Notes under the pieces: model-generated | What the model saw: only the letters and a program-made list of their open reading frames with translations | Told to the model about the DNA's origin: nothing | Database searches by the model: none | Program-made: the position numbers and the translations under genes | NCBI RefSeq assembly: GCF_022631375.1 | Contig: NZ_JALBGC010000004.1 | Location: 310,001-374,000, forward strand | Origin: Hymenobacter cyanobacteriorum | GTDB lineage: Bacteria > Bacteroidota > Bacteroidia > Cytophagales > Hymenobacteraceae | DNA: 64,000 bases | Reading direction: 5' to 3' | Shown here: positions 1 to 7,798 of the stretch, one piece after another | Layout of the letters: each line of letters starts with the position of its first letter | How positions within the stretch are numbered: position 1 is the stretch's first letter

Positions 1-232
1 CGCCGCCCTCGACGCCCGCGCCGAGTACGAAGTCTTCCAGCGCTTCAAGGAGCTCACCCAGGGCAAAACCGCCGTGCTCATCAGCCACCGCTTCAGCACC
101 GTCCGCATGGCCGACCGCATCCTGGTCATCGAAAACGGCCAGTTTGTGGAAATCGGCTCGCATGAGGAGCTGTTAGGCAAAGGCGGGCGCTACGCCGAGC
201 TGTTCCAGCTGCAGGCCGCCGGGTACCGGTAG
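1..232 (+). CDS. ABC transporter ATP-binding protein, C-terminal fragment
   Basis: The window opens inside this gene; only the last 76 codons are present and the reading frame begins at base 2. The fragment starts at the D-loop (AALDA, just after where Walker B would be) and contains the H-loop (LISHRFSTV), followed by the usual ABC tail with ENGQFVEIGSHEELL. This is the end of a nucleotide-binding domain that hydrolyses ATP to drive transport. The 'IENGQFVEIGSHEELL..GGRYAELFQLQ' style of ending is typical of exporters with fused membrane and ATPase domains, but the membrane part lies outside the window, so the substrate cannot be named. A hairpin repeat starts eight bases after its stop codon. 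Confidence 0.85.
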   Translation, partial: AALDARAEYEVFQRFKELTQGKTAVLISHRFSTVRMADRILVIENGQFVEIGSHEELLGKGGRYAELFQLQAAGYR

Positions 233-239
233 GGAACGC

Positions 240-345
240 CTGTCATCCTGAGCGCAGCGAAGGACCTTCTCACGCAACAACAGTTTGTAGTAATTACTGA
301 CGACTACACACGTCATAAGGTCCTTCGCTGCGCTCAGGATGACAG
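240..345. repeat. Dispersed hairpin repeat (CATCCTGAGCGCAGCGAAGG type)
   Basis: Perfect inverted arms at 240-268 and 317-345 around a loop of about 48 bases. The arm core is TGTCATCCTGAGCGCAGCGA. It belongs to the same family as the repeats near 2904, 4764, 7678, 22942, 24653, 28184 and 34502. It lies between the ABC gene and the phosphatase-like gene and could fold into a long RNA stem. Confidence 0.9.
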
Positions 346-417
346 CAGGCGTTTTGAATTACTTCGTCTCTTCCAGCACAAAGCCCGCCGGCCCGGCCGT
401 TTCCCCGTATCGCCCCC

Positions 418-1017
418 ATGACTCCCAAACTCACTACCTCCGATAAGGCCCGGCTGTACCTGATTTCCAAACTGCCGCCGTTTGCGCCCAAAGCGCCGGT
501 GGTGCCGCCCGCGCCCGTGCTGCGGGTGGTCATCATCCGGCACGGCGAGAAGCCGCCCGAGGGCGACAACCTATCCTGCGCCGGCCTGAACCGGGCGCTG
601 GCCCTGCCCGCCGTGCTCAACGAGCTGATGCCCTCGCCGCCCAACCTCACCTTCGTACCCGTCATCGGCACCGACGACAAAAACACGACCCGCGTGCGGA
701 TGCTGCAAACCGTGATGCCCTACGCCGTGCAGCACAACCTCACCATCAACAGCGACTTTATGGTGGCCAATACCAAGGCCTTTGCCCGGCAGCTGCGCCG
801 GCTGCGCGGCACGGTGCTGGTGGTGTGGGAGCACCACTGCATCGTAGAAATCGCGCAGGCGCTGGGCATTACAGAGGCGCCGGAATGGCCCGATGCCGAT
901 TTCGATAGCATCTGGACCATCAGCTTCAGTGGCGGCGGGGCGCGGGGCAAGGCCAAGCGCCCGGTGCTGGCCAAAAGCCGGCAGCATATTCGCCCCTCGG
1001 CCACCTGCCCCGGGTAG
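418..1017 (+). CDS. Histidine phosphatase superfamily-like protein
   Basis: 199 residues. The N-terminal third carries the signature VVIIRHGEKP (Arg41-His42), the phospho-acceptor motif of the histidine phosphatase (phosphoglycerate mutase-like) superfamily. A second conserved histidine pair occurs in VVWEHH (His139/His140), where the family keeps its second catalytic His, and a Thr-Arg at 91-92 could supply a phosphate-binding Arg. There is no signal peptide, so it is probably cytoplasmic. The substrate cannot be inferred. The ATG at 418 lies about 70 bases after the hairpin repeat; no strong Shine-Dalgarno is seen, which is normal for this phylum. The first 30 residues are proline-rich and outside the core fold. 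Confidence 0.7.
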   Translation: MTPKLTTSDKARLYLISKLPPFAPKAPVVPPAPVLRVVIIRHGEKPPEGDNLSCAGLNRALALPAVLNELMPSPPNLTFVPVIGTDDKNTTRVRMLQTVMPYAVQHNLTINSDFMVANTKAFARQLRRLRGTVLVVWEHHCIVEIAQALGITEAPEWPDADFDSIWTISFSGGGARGKAKRPVLAKSRQHIRPSATCPG

Positions 1018-1160
1018 TCGGCTTGCTGCCGCAGCTCGAATAAAGAGGCCCAGGGTGGCGGTTTATTGGTTGGGGCAGATTTCCTGCTGACGGGTAGAGC
1101 CTAAGTGCTTAGTATTTCGTAGATTGGTAGTCCCAATTCCTGCCAAATACACCCGTCGGT

Positions 1161-1772
1161 ATGAAACCAATTATTACGATTTTACTAGGTGCAGCCTTGG
1201 CGTTGAGCGGTTGTGCCTCAATGCGCGAAGCACGCGTTGATTCGGACTACAGCTACCGGGGCAATTTTCGCCGCTACCGCACCTACGATTTTGTCACCGG
1301 CGCTGGCATCGTGGCCGATACCAGCCGCCTGGGCCAGTCGCTACGCGAGGCCATCGAGCAGCGTTTCCGGGCCCAGGGCTACCGCCGTGCCAACCGGCGG
1401 CCCGACATGCTGGTGAATTTTCGGGTGTACGAAGGGGATATGCGCTTCCACGGCTTCGACCAGGAAGACCTGAGCCAGTGGATAAAGCGCAACGTGGAGG
1501 AAAACGATGACACGCCCGCAGACCAGCGCCACGGCTACCAGCCCGTGCGCCTGCTGCTGGCCGAAGGCACGCTGCTCGTTACCCTCATCGACGTGAAAAG
1601 CAACCGCGCCGTGTGGAACGGGTATGCTTCGGGCGTGACCGTGCCCGATGGCCCGATGGGCGAAATCGTGCTCAAACGCTCCGTCCGCTCCATTCTCGAC
1701 CGCTACCGCATTTTCACCGAGGAGTTTGCCAAGAGCAACAACGGCGACGCGGCCAGCGAATCGGACCGGTAG
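1161..1772 (+). CDS. DUF4136 domain lipoprotein
   Basis: 203 residues with a lipoprotein signal peptide: a short basic start, a hydrophobic run and the lipobox LSGC (Cys18), so it is expected to be lipid-anchored in the envelope. The mature part has the DUF4136 pattern seen across Bacteroidota and Proteobacteria: YRTYDFV near the start, a central MLVNFRVYEG strand, then GTLLVTLIDVKSNRAVWNGYASG and a C-terminal IVLKRSVRSIL helix. Its molecular role is unknown. It stands alone between the phosphatase-like gene and the convergent xdhC, with the short direct repeat GACCGGTAGCCT occurring twice across its stop codon (about 1764-1788). Confidence 0.8.
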   Translation: MKPIITILLGAALALSGCASMREARVDSDYSYRGNFRRYRTYDFVTGAGIVADTSRLGQSLREAIEQRFRAQGYRRANRRPDMLVNFRVYEGDMRFHGFDQEDLSQWIKRNVEENDDTPADQRHGYQPVRLLLAEGTLLVTLIDVKSNRAVWNGYASGVTVPDGPMGEIVLKRSVRSILDRYRIFTEEFAKSNNGDAASESDR

Positions 1773-1791
1773 CCTGGACCGGTAGCCTGCT

Positions 1792-1853
1792 GTAGCGCGG
1801 ACTGTTAGTCCGCGAATTGACTGGCTGACTCGCGGACTACAAGCCCGCGCTAC
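1792..1853. repeat. Inverted repeat (GTAGCGCGGAC...CCGCGCTAC type)
   Basis: Left arm 1792-1815 and right arm 1830-1853 match as an imperfect inverted repeat with a short loop. It sits between two convergent genes and the right arm supplies the last codons and the TAG stop (1839-1837) of xdhC on the minus strand. It could act as a bidirectional terminator-like stem although no T-tract follows. Confidence 0.7.
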
Positions 1854-2874
1854 GTCGTACCTGAATCAACTCGGCCGCGATGCTGATGGCAATTTCCTCC
1901 GGCGTCTGGCTCTGAATGGGTACCCCGATGGGCCCGCGCAGGCGGGCAATGGCGGCTTCCGAAAAACCCTCTTCGCGCAGACCGCGGCGCAGCTCGGCCA
2001 CTTTGGCCACGCTGCCCATCACGCCCAGGTAGCGGCAGGGCATGTTGAGCAGCTGGCGTAGCACCACGGCATCGGTGCGGTAGCCCACGGTCATTACCAC
2101 CACGTAGCGGTGCGGGCCGGGCGGCACGGCGGCGGCCACGTTTTCGTAGTCGATGCGCTGGCGGTGGTGGGCGGCGTGATTGAGGTCGAAAGTGGGCAGG
2201 TCGGCACGGTCATCGAGCACGGTCAGCTCAAAGTCGAGCGCCGCCGCCACGCTTGATAAAGCCAGGCTCACGTGCCCACCACCCACGATGGTGAGCTGGT
2301 CGCGGAAGCCCAGCCGCTCGCGGTAACGCCACGCCGGGCCGGGCTGGTATTCGTAGAACGCCGGTTGCGCCGGTGAATGCTCGGCCGCTGCAGTGGCGGC
2401 AGCAGCTGCGGGAGCTAAGGTTTCAGTGGGCGGCAGAAAGTGCAGGCTGGCGGCCGGGCTCAATTCCAGCCAGCCGCCCCGGAGGGTTTGGAGGCTGTTT
2501 TCGATGGCGGCCACGGCCGGTAGGTCGGCGGGCAGCAGCGGCCACAGCAGCACGTCCTGCTCGCCCGAGCACATCATGCCCGAGCGGTCGGCCGGGGCCT
2601 CGCGGCGGTGCACCTGCGGGCGCAGCAGCGGCGCCGCGTCGGCCTCGCGCAGGCGCTGGCGGGCCAGCTCCACCCATTTGTGTTCCATAATGCCCCCGCC
2701 GATGGAGCCGGCCACGGTGTCGGCCGTCACAGCCATTTTGAAGCCCTGGCGGCCGGGACTGCTGCCCTCGCTGCGCAGCACGGCCAGCAGGGCCACGGGC
2801 GCGCCGACGCGCAGGCAGGCAGCAGCAAGCGCCCAAACGGGCAGGTCGCGGGGAGAGGCGGGCATACGCTTCAC
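1837..2874 (-). CDS. xdhC: XdhC/CoxI-family molybdenum enzyme maturation factor
   Basis: 345 residues. The N-terminal half is an XdhC_CoxI domain (VGAPVALLAVLRSEGSSPGR, then SIGGGIMEHKWVELA), and the C-terminal half holds a Rossmann-type XdhC domain starting at LTIVGGGHVSLAL and including VVVMTVGYRTDAVVL and the conserved CRYLGVMGSVAKV...GPIGVPI..QTPEEIAISIAAELI tail. XdhC proteins bind molybdenum cofactor, assist its sulfuration and hand it to xanthine dehydrogenase. The xdhA and xdhB subunits lie about 13-18 kb away in the same purine locus. The 3' end runs into a dispersed repeat that provides the final residues RSAGL and the stop, so the natural C-terminus may have been altered by repeat insertion. 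It probably has its own transcript, separated from puuD by about 400 bases of repeats. Confidence 0.9.
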   Translation of the reverse strand: MKRMPASPRDLPVWALAAACLRVGAPVALLAVLRSEGSSPGRQGFKMAVTADTVAGSIGGGIMEHKWVELARQRLREADAAPLLRPQVHRREAPADRSGMMCSGEQDVLLWPLLPADLPAVAAIENSLQTLRGGWLELSPAASLHFLPPTETLAPAAAAATAAAEHSPAQPAFYEYQPGPAWRYRERLGFRDQLTIVGGGHVSLALSSVAAALDFELTVLDDRADLPTFDLNHAAHHRQRIDYENVAAAVPPGPHRYVVVMTVGYRTDAVVLRQLLNMPCRYLGVMGSVAKVAELRRGLREEGFSEAAIARLRGPIGVPIQSQTPEEIAISIAAELIQVRRSAGL

Positions 2875-2903
2875 TTAATTTAGGAATGAGCAATGTTGGA
2901 AGC

Positions 2904-3008
2904 CTGTCATCCTGAGCGGAGCGAAGGACCTTATAACGACTGCTTCATTTGGGATTACTGCAAATCGTTCCTCGATGATAAGGTCCTTCGCTCCGCTCAG
3001 GATGACAG
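2904..3008. repeat. Dispersed hairpin repeat (CATCCTGAGCGGAGCGAAGG type)
   Basis: Perfect inverted arms at 2904-2934 and 2978-3008. Same family as the repeat at 240-345 but with GGAGCG in place of GCAGCG in both arms, so the two arms have changed together. It is directly upstream of xdhC. Confidence 0.9.
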
Positions 3009-3061
3009 GTGTTTCTTGTGCCTCATTGCTTAATTAAGAAAAAAGAATGAAGAATTGTGCA

Positions 3062-3241
3062 CTGGCCGCAGTTTAGCGCGCAGCGCGTAACTGCTGGCCT
3101 AAGGTGCGGCGAGTTTGCAACTCGCCATTTTGACAATACGCTGGCGCGCCCTACGGCTAAAATTGCTGCTACGCAGCAGCGAGTTACAAACTCGCGTTAC
3201 GAAGGCCAGCAGTTGCGCGCTGCGCGCTAAACTGCGGCCAG
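3062..3241. repeat. Large inverted repeat with nested palindromes
   Basis: Arms at 3062-3100 and 3203-3241 pair over about 39 bases with a single mismatch (CTGGCCGCAGTTTAGCGCGC and its complement). Inside lie GGCGAGTTTGCAACTCGCC around 3108-3126 and a related GCGAGTTACAAACTCGC around 3180-3196. No open reading frame for a transposase is present; it looks like a non-autonomous element or a composite of two repeat families. Confidence 0.75.
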
Positions 3242-3279
3242 CGGCAACTACGGCCAGCGCCCAATGGCGGCCGGCAACC

Positions 3280-4698
3280 TTACTTATTCTGCGCGCCCTG
3301 CTCAATCCAGCAGCGAATCAGGTCGCGCTCCTCCTGCGTAATCTGGGTTTTGTTGTTCTGGGGCATGGTTTTGGTCACCACCACGCGTTGCATGATTTTG
3401 TCCTTGAGACGGATAATGTCTTCCGGCGTGTCGTACACCACGCCGTTGGGCGGCGACTTGAACACGTCGTCCGTTGGGTGGGCCGAGTGGCACTGAATGC
3501 AGCGCTTCTGCACAATCAGGTTCACCTGGCTGATGCCGACTTCCTGGGTGCAGGTGCTGGCCGCGCCCGCGCCGCCCGACTGGGCCGGTGGAGCCGTCAC
3601 GAACACTACGCCCAGCAGCACGGCCACGGCGGCGGGCAGCACCCACACGGCCGTGTCGGTCTGGTGCTTCTCGCGCAGGTTCAGCCAGTGCTTCACGCCG
3701 GCCGTGCCCAGCGTGATGGCCGCCAGAATGGCCCACGGATACGAGTGCCCAAACGTGCTGGGGAAGTGGTTGCTGACCATCACAAACAGCACCGGCAGCG
3801 TGAAGTAGTTGTTGTGCAGCGAGCGCGCCAGGGCGTTTTTGCCCAGCGTCGGGTCGAGCGGCGTGCCTTCGGTGGCCGCTTTCACCATGGCCTTCTGGGC
3901 CGGAATGATGGTGAAAAACACGTTGCCCACCATGAGCGTGCCCAGCATGGCCCCGAAGTGGATGTAGGCCGCCCGTGCGCTGAACACCTGCGCGTAGAAA
4001 AACGCAAACCCCGTGGCAATGAGGAAGCCCACCACTTTGAACCAGGGGCTGCGCACAAATTCGGTGCGGCACAATCCGTCGTAAATCAGCCACGCGGCCA
4101 CGAACGAACCCACGCCGATGCCCACGCCCGCCAGCGGCGAGATGTCGAGCACGCGCGGGTCAATCAGCATCGAACTGGCGTTGAAGTAGTACACCACAAA
4201 CAGCAGGCTGAAGCCCGACAGCCAGGTGAAATACGCTTCGTATTTGAACCAATGCAGGCTTTTGGGAATCACGGGCGGGGCGGACTTATACTTCTCCAGG
4301 TAATAAAAGCCGCCGCCGTGCACGGCCCAGAGGTTGCCGGCCAGCTCCTCGCGCACGTTGTCGGTGCGGTTGAGGGCATTTTCGAGGAACACGAAGTAGA
4401 ATGAAGCCCCAATCCAGGCGATGCCGAAGGTGATGTGCATGAGGCGCACCACAATATTGAGCCACTCCAGAATGTGGCCGGCCCAGGGCGTGTCGCGGGC
4501 CAGCACATAGCCGATGCCCACCGCCGCTATGACGGCCAGCAGCATCAGCAAGTAGGAGTAGCCGGCCAGCGTGGTGCCGCTCTGGCCGATTTCGCCGCCG
4601 CCGGGCCGGTTTTTGGCCGCGCGCTGCAACGCGAAAATAACGCCCAGCAGCAGCAGAAACGTGAGCAGCAGGGCAAACAGGGTAACGTATTGAATCAT
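3280..4698 (-). CDS. puuD: Membrane-bound cytochrome c urate oxidase (PuuD type)
   Basis: 472 residues from the ATG at 4698. It oxidises urate to 5-hydroxyisourate, passing electrons to a c-type haem rather than to oxygen directly. The N-terminal ~385 residues form a polytopic membrane domain (MIQYVTLFALLLTFLLLLG; IVVRLMHITFGIAWIGASFYFVFLE; further segments). The C-terminal ~90 residues are a cytochrome c domain with CIQCH (Cys400, Cys403, His404) and a likely axial Met445 in TKTMPQNN. This layout matches the described integral-membrane urate oxidase family (urate oxidase N-terminal domain plus cytochrome c). An upstream in-frame ATG at 4803 is not used here because the extra 35 residues come from a dispersed repeat. 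It is divergent from allB, and no soluble uricase is seen in the locus, so this enzyme fills that step. Confidence 0.9.
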   Translation of the reverse strand: MIQYVTLFALLLTFLLLLGVIFALQRAAKNRPGGGEIGQSGTTLAGYSYLLMLLAVIAAVGIGYVLARDTPWAGHILEWLNIVVRLMHITFGIAWIGASFYFVFLENALNRTDNVREELAGNLWAVHGGGFYYLEKYKSAPPVIPKSLHWFKYEAYFTWLSGFSLLFVVYYFNASSMLIDPRVLDISPLAGVGIGVGSFVAAWLIYDGLCRTEFVRSPWFKVVGFLIATGFAFFYAQVFSARAAYIHFGAMLGTLMVGNVFFTIIPAQKAMVKAATEGTPLDPTLGKNALARSLHNNYFTLPVLFVMVSNHFPSTFGHSYPWAILAAITLGTAGVKHWLNLREKHQTDTAVWVLPAAVAVLLGVVFVTAPPAQSGGAGAASTCTQEVGISQVNLIVQKRCIQCHSAHPTDDVFKSPPNGVVYDTPEDIIRLKDKIMQRVVVTKTMPQNNKTQITQEERDLIRCWIEQGAQNK

Positions 4699-4763
4699 GG
4701 GGGTAAGCGGTAATGGGGGAATTTCGGGTAGAGGGGTAGAGGCAGGGAACAAATTATTCAGAA

Positions 4764-4871
4764 CGTCATGCAGAGCGCAGCGAAGCATCTTTACCGCCAC
4801 CACTAATCTTTTCTTACCTGCGATTGGATTGCATTGCGCGGTAAAGATGCTTCGCTGCGCTCTGCATGACG
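4764..4871. repeat. Dispersed hairpin repeat (CATGCAGAGCGCAGCGAAGC type)
   Basis: Arms at 4764-4797 and 4838-4871 are perfect inverted copies. It occupies much of the 262-base region between the divergent puuD and allB genes, where both promoters are expected. Confidence 0.9.
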
Positions 4872-4960
4872 GCCTTTCATCGGAACGTTACCGTTCTTCC
4901 GTCCCCGCCAATTAATTAAACCGGGAAAAAGCCCCCAATTTAGCGCCAAATTCTGCTATC

Positions 4961-6301
4961 ATGTCAACTCTTGCTTTGCGCAGCCAGCGCGTGGTCACGC
5001 CCGAGGGCGAGCGCGCCGCCACCATTCTCATCGAAAACGGCCGCATCAGCGCCCTGCTGCCTTATGAGGCCGAAGTCGCGGCCAGCGCGGAAGTGACCGA
5101 CGTGGGCCACCGCGCCATTCTGCCCGGCGTGATTGACCCGCACGTGCACATCAACGAGCCCGGCCGCACCGACTGGGAAGGCTTCAACACGGCCACTAAA
5201 GCGGCCCTGATGGGCGGCCTCACTTCGCTGGTGGATATGCCGCTGAACTCCGCGCCGGTCACGACTTCAGTGGCCAACCTGGAGCTGAAAAAAGCCGCTA
5301 CCAAGGGCCAGCTGCATTGCAACGTGGGGTTCTGGGGCGGCGTGGTGCCAGGCAATGCGGCCGAGATTGAGCCGCTGATTGCGGCCGGCGTGCTCGGCTT
5401 CAAAGCCTTTCTCACGCACTCGGGCATTGATGATTTCCCGAACGCTACGGAGGATGATTTGCGGCGCGTGATGCCGATACTGGCCCGGTACCAGTTGCCG
5501 CTGCTGGTGCACTGCGAACTATCGGAAGACAACAACGACTGGAAGCAGAACCACCACCGCTCATACCCGAACTACCTGGCCTCGCGTCCCAAAAAGTGGG
5601 AGGACGACGCCATTGCCATGATGATTCGCCTGTGCGAAGAGTTGGACTGCTGGGTCCACATCGTGCATTTGTCGTCGGCCGATTCCATCGCGCCCATTGC
5701 GGCGGCGAAAGCAAAGGGTCTGCCGCTAACGGTGGAAACCGGCCAGCACTACCTCTACTTCAACGCCGAGGACATTGCCGATGGCCAGACGCAGTTCAAG
5801 TGCGCGCCGCCCATCCGCGAGAAGGAAAACAACGACCAGCTGTGGGCCGCGCTGCAAACCGGCATCATCGACTTCGTAGCCACCGACCACTCGCCCGCGC
5901 CGCCCGACCTCAAGCAGCTCGAAAGCGGCGATTTCACCACGGCCTGGGGCGGCATTGCGTCGCTGCAGCTGGCTCTTCCGGTGCTCTGGACGGCCGCCCG
6001 CCAGCGCGGCGCCGACCTTAAAGACATTGCCCGTTGGCTGAGCCAGAACCCCGCGAAGCTGGCTGGGCAAACCGGCAAAAAAGGGCAGATTGCGCCCGGA
6101 TTCGATGCCGATTTAATCGTGTTCGATGACGAAAAAACCTTCGTGGTGCGCGAGGAAATGATTCAGCACAAACACAAAGTGTCGCCTTACCTTTGGCAGG
6201 AATTGACGGGCGTGGTAGAATTAACTTTCTTGGCCGGTGAGCTGGTTTTCCGCCACCCCGATTTCCTTCAGCTCGACCACGGTACGTTCCTAACCCGCTA
6301 A
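4961..6301 (+). CDS. allB: Allantoinase
   Basis: 446 residues, the usual family length. It opens the hydantoin ring of allantoin to give allantoate. The amidohydrolase binuclear-metal ligands are all visible: HVH in VIDPHVHINEP (His61, His63), the carboxylated lysine in LGFKAFLTHSG (Lys148), His184 in LLVHCELSED, a His in WVHIVHLSS (233-236) and Asp309 in FVATDHSPAP. The allantoinase-specific segments (GRTDWEGFNTATKAALMGG, CAPPIREKENNDQLW) favour this over dihydropyrimidinase or dihydroorotase. It leads an operon: allC starts 4 bases after the stop codon. Cytoplasmic. Confidence 0.95.
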   Translation: MSTLALRSQRVVTPEGERAATILIENGRISALLPYEAEVAASAEVTDVGHRAILPGVIDPHVHINEPGRTDWEGFNTATKAALMGGLTSLVDMPLNSAPVTTSVANLELKKAATKGQLHCNVGFWGGVVPGNAAEIEPLIAAGVLGFKAFLTHSGIDDFPNATEDDLRRVMPILARYQLPLLVHCELSEDNNDWKQNHHRSYPNYLASRPKKWEDDAIAMMIRLCEELDCWVHIVHLSSADSIAPIAAAKAKGLPLTVETGQHYLYFNAEDIADGQTQFKCAPPIREKENNDQLWAALQTGIIDFVATDHSPAPPDLKQLESGDFTTAWGGIASLQLALPVLWTAARQRGADLKDIARWLSQNPAKLAGQTGKKGQIAPGFDADLIVFDDEKTFVVREEMIQHKHKVSPYLWQELTGVVELTFLAGELVFRHPDFLQLDHGTFLTR

Positions 6302-6305
6302 CCGC

Positions 6306-7589
6306 ATGCAGCCCGATTATTCTTCCCGCGCCGCGCGCATCATGGCGCGCATCCACGAACTGGCCGCCATCAGCGAAGACGCCGACGGCGTGACGCGCAC
6401 CTTCGGCACGCCCGCGTTTTTGCAGGGCCGCGCCCTGGTGCAAAGCTGGTGCGAAGCCGCCGGCCTGGCCACCCGCCTCGATGGCATCGGCAACCTGCGC
6501 GCGCGCCTCGTGAGTGCCAACCCGCGGGCCAAAACTTTCGTGCTGGCCTCGCACATCGACACCGTGGTGAATGCCGGCAAGTTCGACGGCCCGCTGGGCG
6601 TGCTCATGGGCCTCGATTTGCTCGAAACCCTGCGCGAGCGCCAGGCCGCGCTGCCCTTCCACGTCGAGCTTATTGCCTTCAGCGACGAGGAAGGTGTGCG
6701 TTTCCACACCACGTATCTGGGCAGCAAAGTGGTGGCCGGCTCCTTCGACCACGGCTGGCTGACCCGCGCCGACGCCGGCGGCATCACCCTGGCCCGCGCC
6801 CTGGAAATGATGGAAGCGGACGCCGCCCGCATCGCCGACGATGCGATTCCGGCCGACGACTGGCTGGGCTATTTCGAGATGCACATCGAGCAGGGCCCGG
6901 TACTCTGGGAGCGGCAGCTGCCGGTGGCCCTCGTCACGGCCATTGCCGGCCAGATGCGCGTCGAGCTCACCTTCACCGGCATGGCTGGCCACGCCGGCAC
7001 CGTGCCGATGGACATGCGCCAGGACGCCCTCTGCGCCGCCGCCGAGTTCATCCTCATCGCCGAGCAGTTTGCTCTCACGCACGGCCGCGGGCTGGTGGCC
7101 ACTGTGGGCAAGCTCGCGCTGAGCCACGCCGCCAGCAACGTCATCCCCGGCGAAGTGGTGTGCAGCCTCGACCTGCGCAGCCCCGATGCCGGCCAACTCG
7201 CCGATGCCTACGCGGCCCTGAAAGAATACACCGAAGCCCTGGCCGCCCAGCGCAACGTGGCCCTGGGCTGGAACCTGGTGCAGGAAACCGCTCCCGCCGC
7301 CTGCGACGCCGGCCTGAACGAAACCCTGGCCGAAGCCATCGCCGATGCCGGCCACGAAGTGGTGGCGCTGGTGAGCGGCGCGGGCCACGATGCGGTGCCA
7401 ATTTCGGCCGTGGCCCCGGTCACGATGATGTTCATTCGCTGCTACAAAGGCATCAGCCACAACCCGCTGGAAAACGTGGAAATCGCCGATTTGGCCGCCG
7501 CCATTGAAGTCGCCGACCGGTTTCTGGCGCGGCTGGCCGTGGACGTGGCCCGGCAGCAGGCCGAAGCAACGGCGGGCCTGCGCGGCTAA
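6306..7589 (+). CDS. allC: Allantoate amidohydrolase (M20 family)
   Basis: 427 residues of the M20/Zn-amidohydrolase family (AllC/HyuC subgroup). It deaminates and decarbamoylates allantoate to (S)-ureidoglycine, releasing CO2 and ammonia. Metal ligands are recognisable: His83 and Asp94 in SHIDTVVNAGKFDGPLG, Glu128-Glu129 in AFSDEEGVRFHTTYLGSK, and the conserved MHIEQGPVLW. Later motifs include GMAGHAGTVPMDMRQD, NVIPGEVVCSLDLRSPD and SGAGHDAVPIS. The AllC assignment over N-carbamoyl-amino-acid hydrolase rests on its place directly behind allB and before allE. Its start is 4 bases downstream of allB, so the two are likely co-transcribed and perhaps translationally coupled. Confidence 0.92.
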   Translation: MQPDYSSRAARIMARIHELAAISEDADGVTRTFGTPAFLQGRALVQSWCEAAGLATRLDGIGNLRARLVSANPRAKTFVLASHIDTVVNAGKFDGPLGVLMGLDLLETLRERQAALPFHVELIAFSDEEGVRFHTTYLGSKVVAGSFDHGWLTRADAGGITLARALEMMEADAARIADDAIPADDWLGYFEMHIEQGPVLWERQLPVALVTAIAGQMRVELTFTGMAGHAGTVPMDMRQDALCAAAEFILIAEQFALTHGRGLVATVGKLALSHAASNVIPGEVVCSLDLRSPDAGQLADAYAALKEYTEALAAQRNVALGWNLVQETAPAACDAGLNETLAEAIADAGHEVVALVSGAGHDAVPISAVAPVTMMFIRCYKGISHNPLENVEIADLAAAIEVADRFLARLAVDVARQQAEATAGLRG

Positions 7590-7677
7590 TTTTTTTGCAG
7601 TGACGCAAGAAAGGTGCGGATGTCCTAAATTGCCGCCCGCTTTGCCGGTTTTTTTGCGCTGGTAAGCCCATTCGAGA

Positions 7678-7767
7678 CCGTCATGCTGAGCTTGTCGAAG
7701 CATCTCTACCGCGAGAGTAATTAGTTACTTCTTGGGCAGAGATGCTTCGACAAGCTCAGCATGACGG
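7678..7767. repeat. Dispersed hairpin repeat (CATGCTGAGCTTGTCGAAGC type)
   Basis: Perfect inverted arms at 7678-7707 and 7738-7767, between allC and allE. A subtype of the same repeat group, distinguished by TTGTCGAAG. Confidence 0.9.
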
Positions 7768-7798
7768 TTTGTTTCTCCCGATTTATCCCACCCAGAAC

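Larger units (their letters stand above)
2875..3279. other. Gene-free stretch filled with repeats
   Basis: The 405 bases between the 3' end of puuD and the start of xdhC contain no credible gene. They hold one hairpin repeat (2904-3008) and a larger inverted repeat (3062-3241) with nested palindromes. Any xdhC promoter must lie within or between these elements. Confidence 0.75.

Noticed and set aside
240..3241. CRISPR array from clustered repeats
   Set aside because: The repeats are paired inverted arms between genes, not regularly spaced direct repeats with unique spacers; no cas genes are visible.
4699..4803. Longer start of the urate oxidase
   Set aside because: The added residues derive from a dispersed hairpin repeat; the hydrophobic family N-terminus begins at 4698.
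6018..7703. Long open frame antisense to allC (also similar long antisense frames over xdhB, the histidine kinase and the TonB receptor)
   Set aside because: High GC at third positions keeps antisense frames open; the translations are His/Gly/Arg-rich without family features and lie over well-supported genes.
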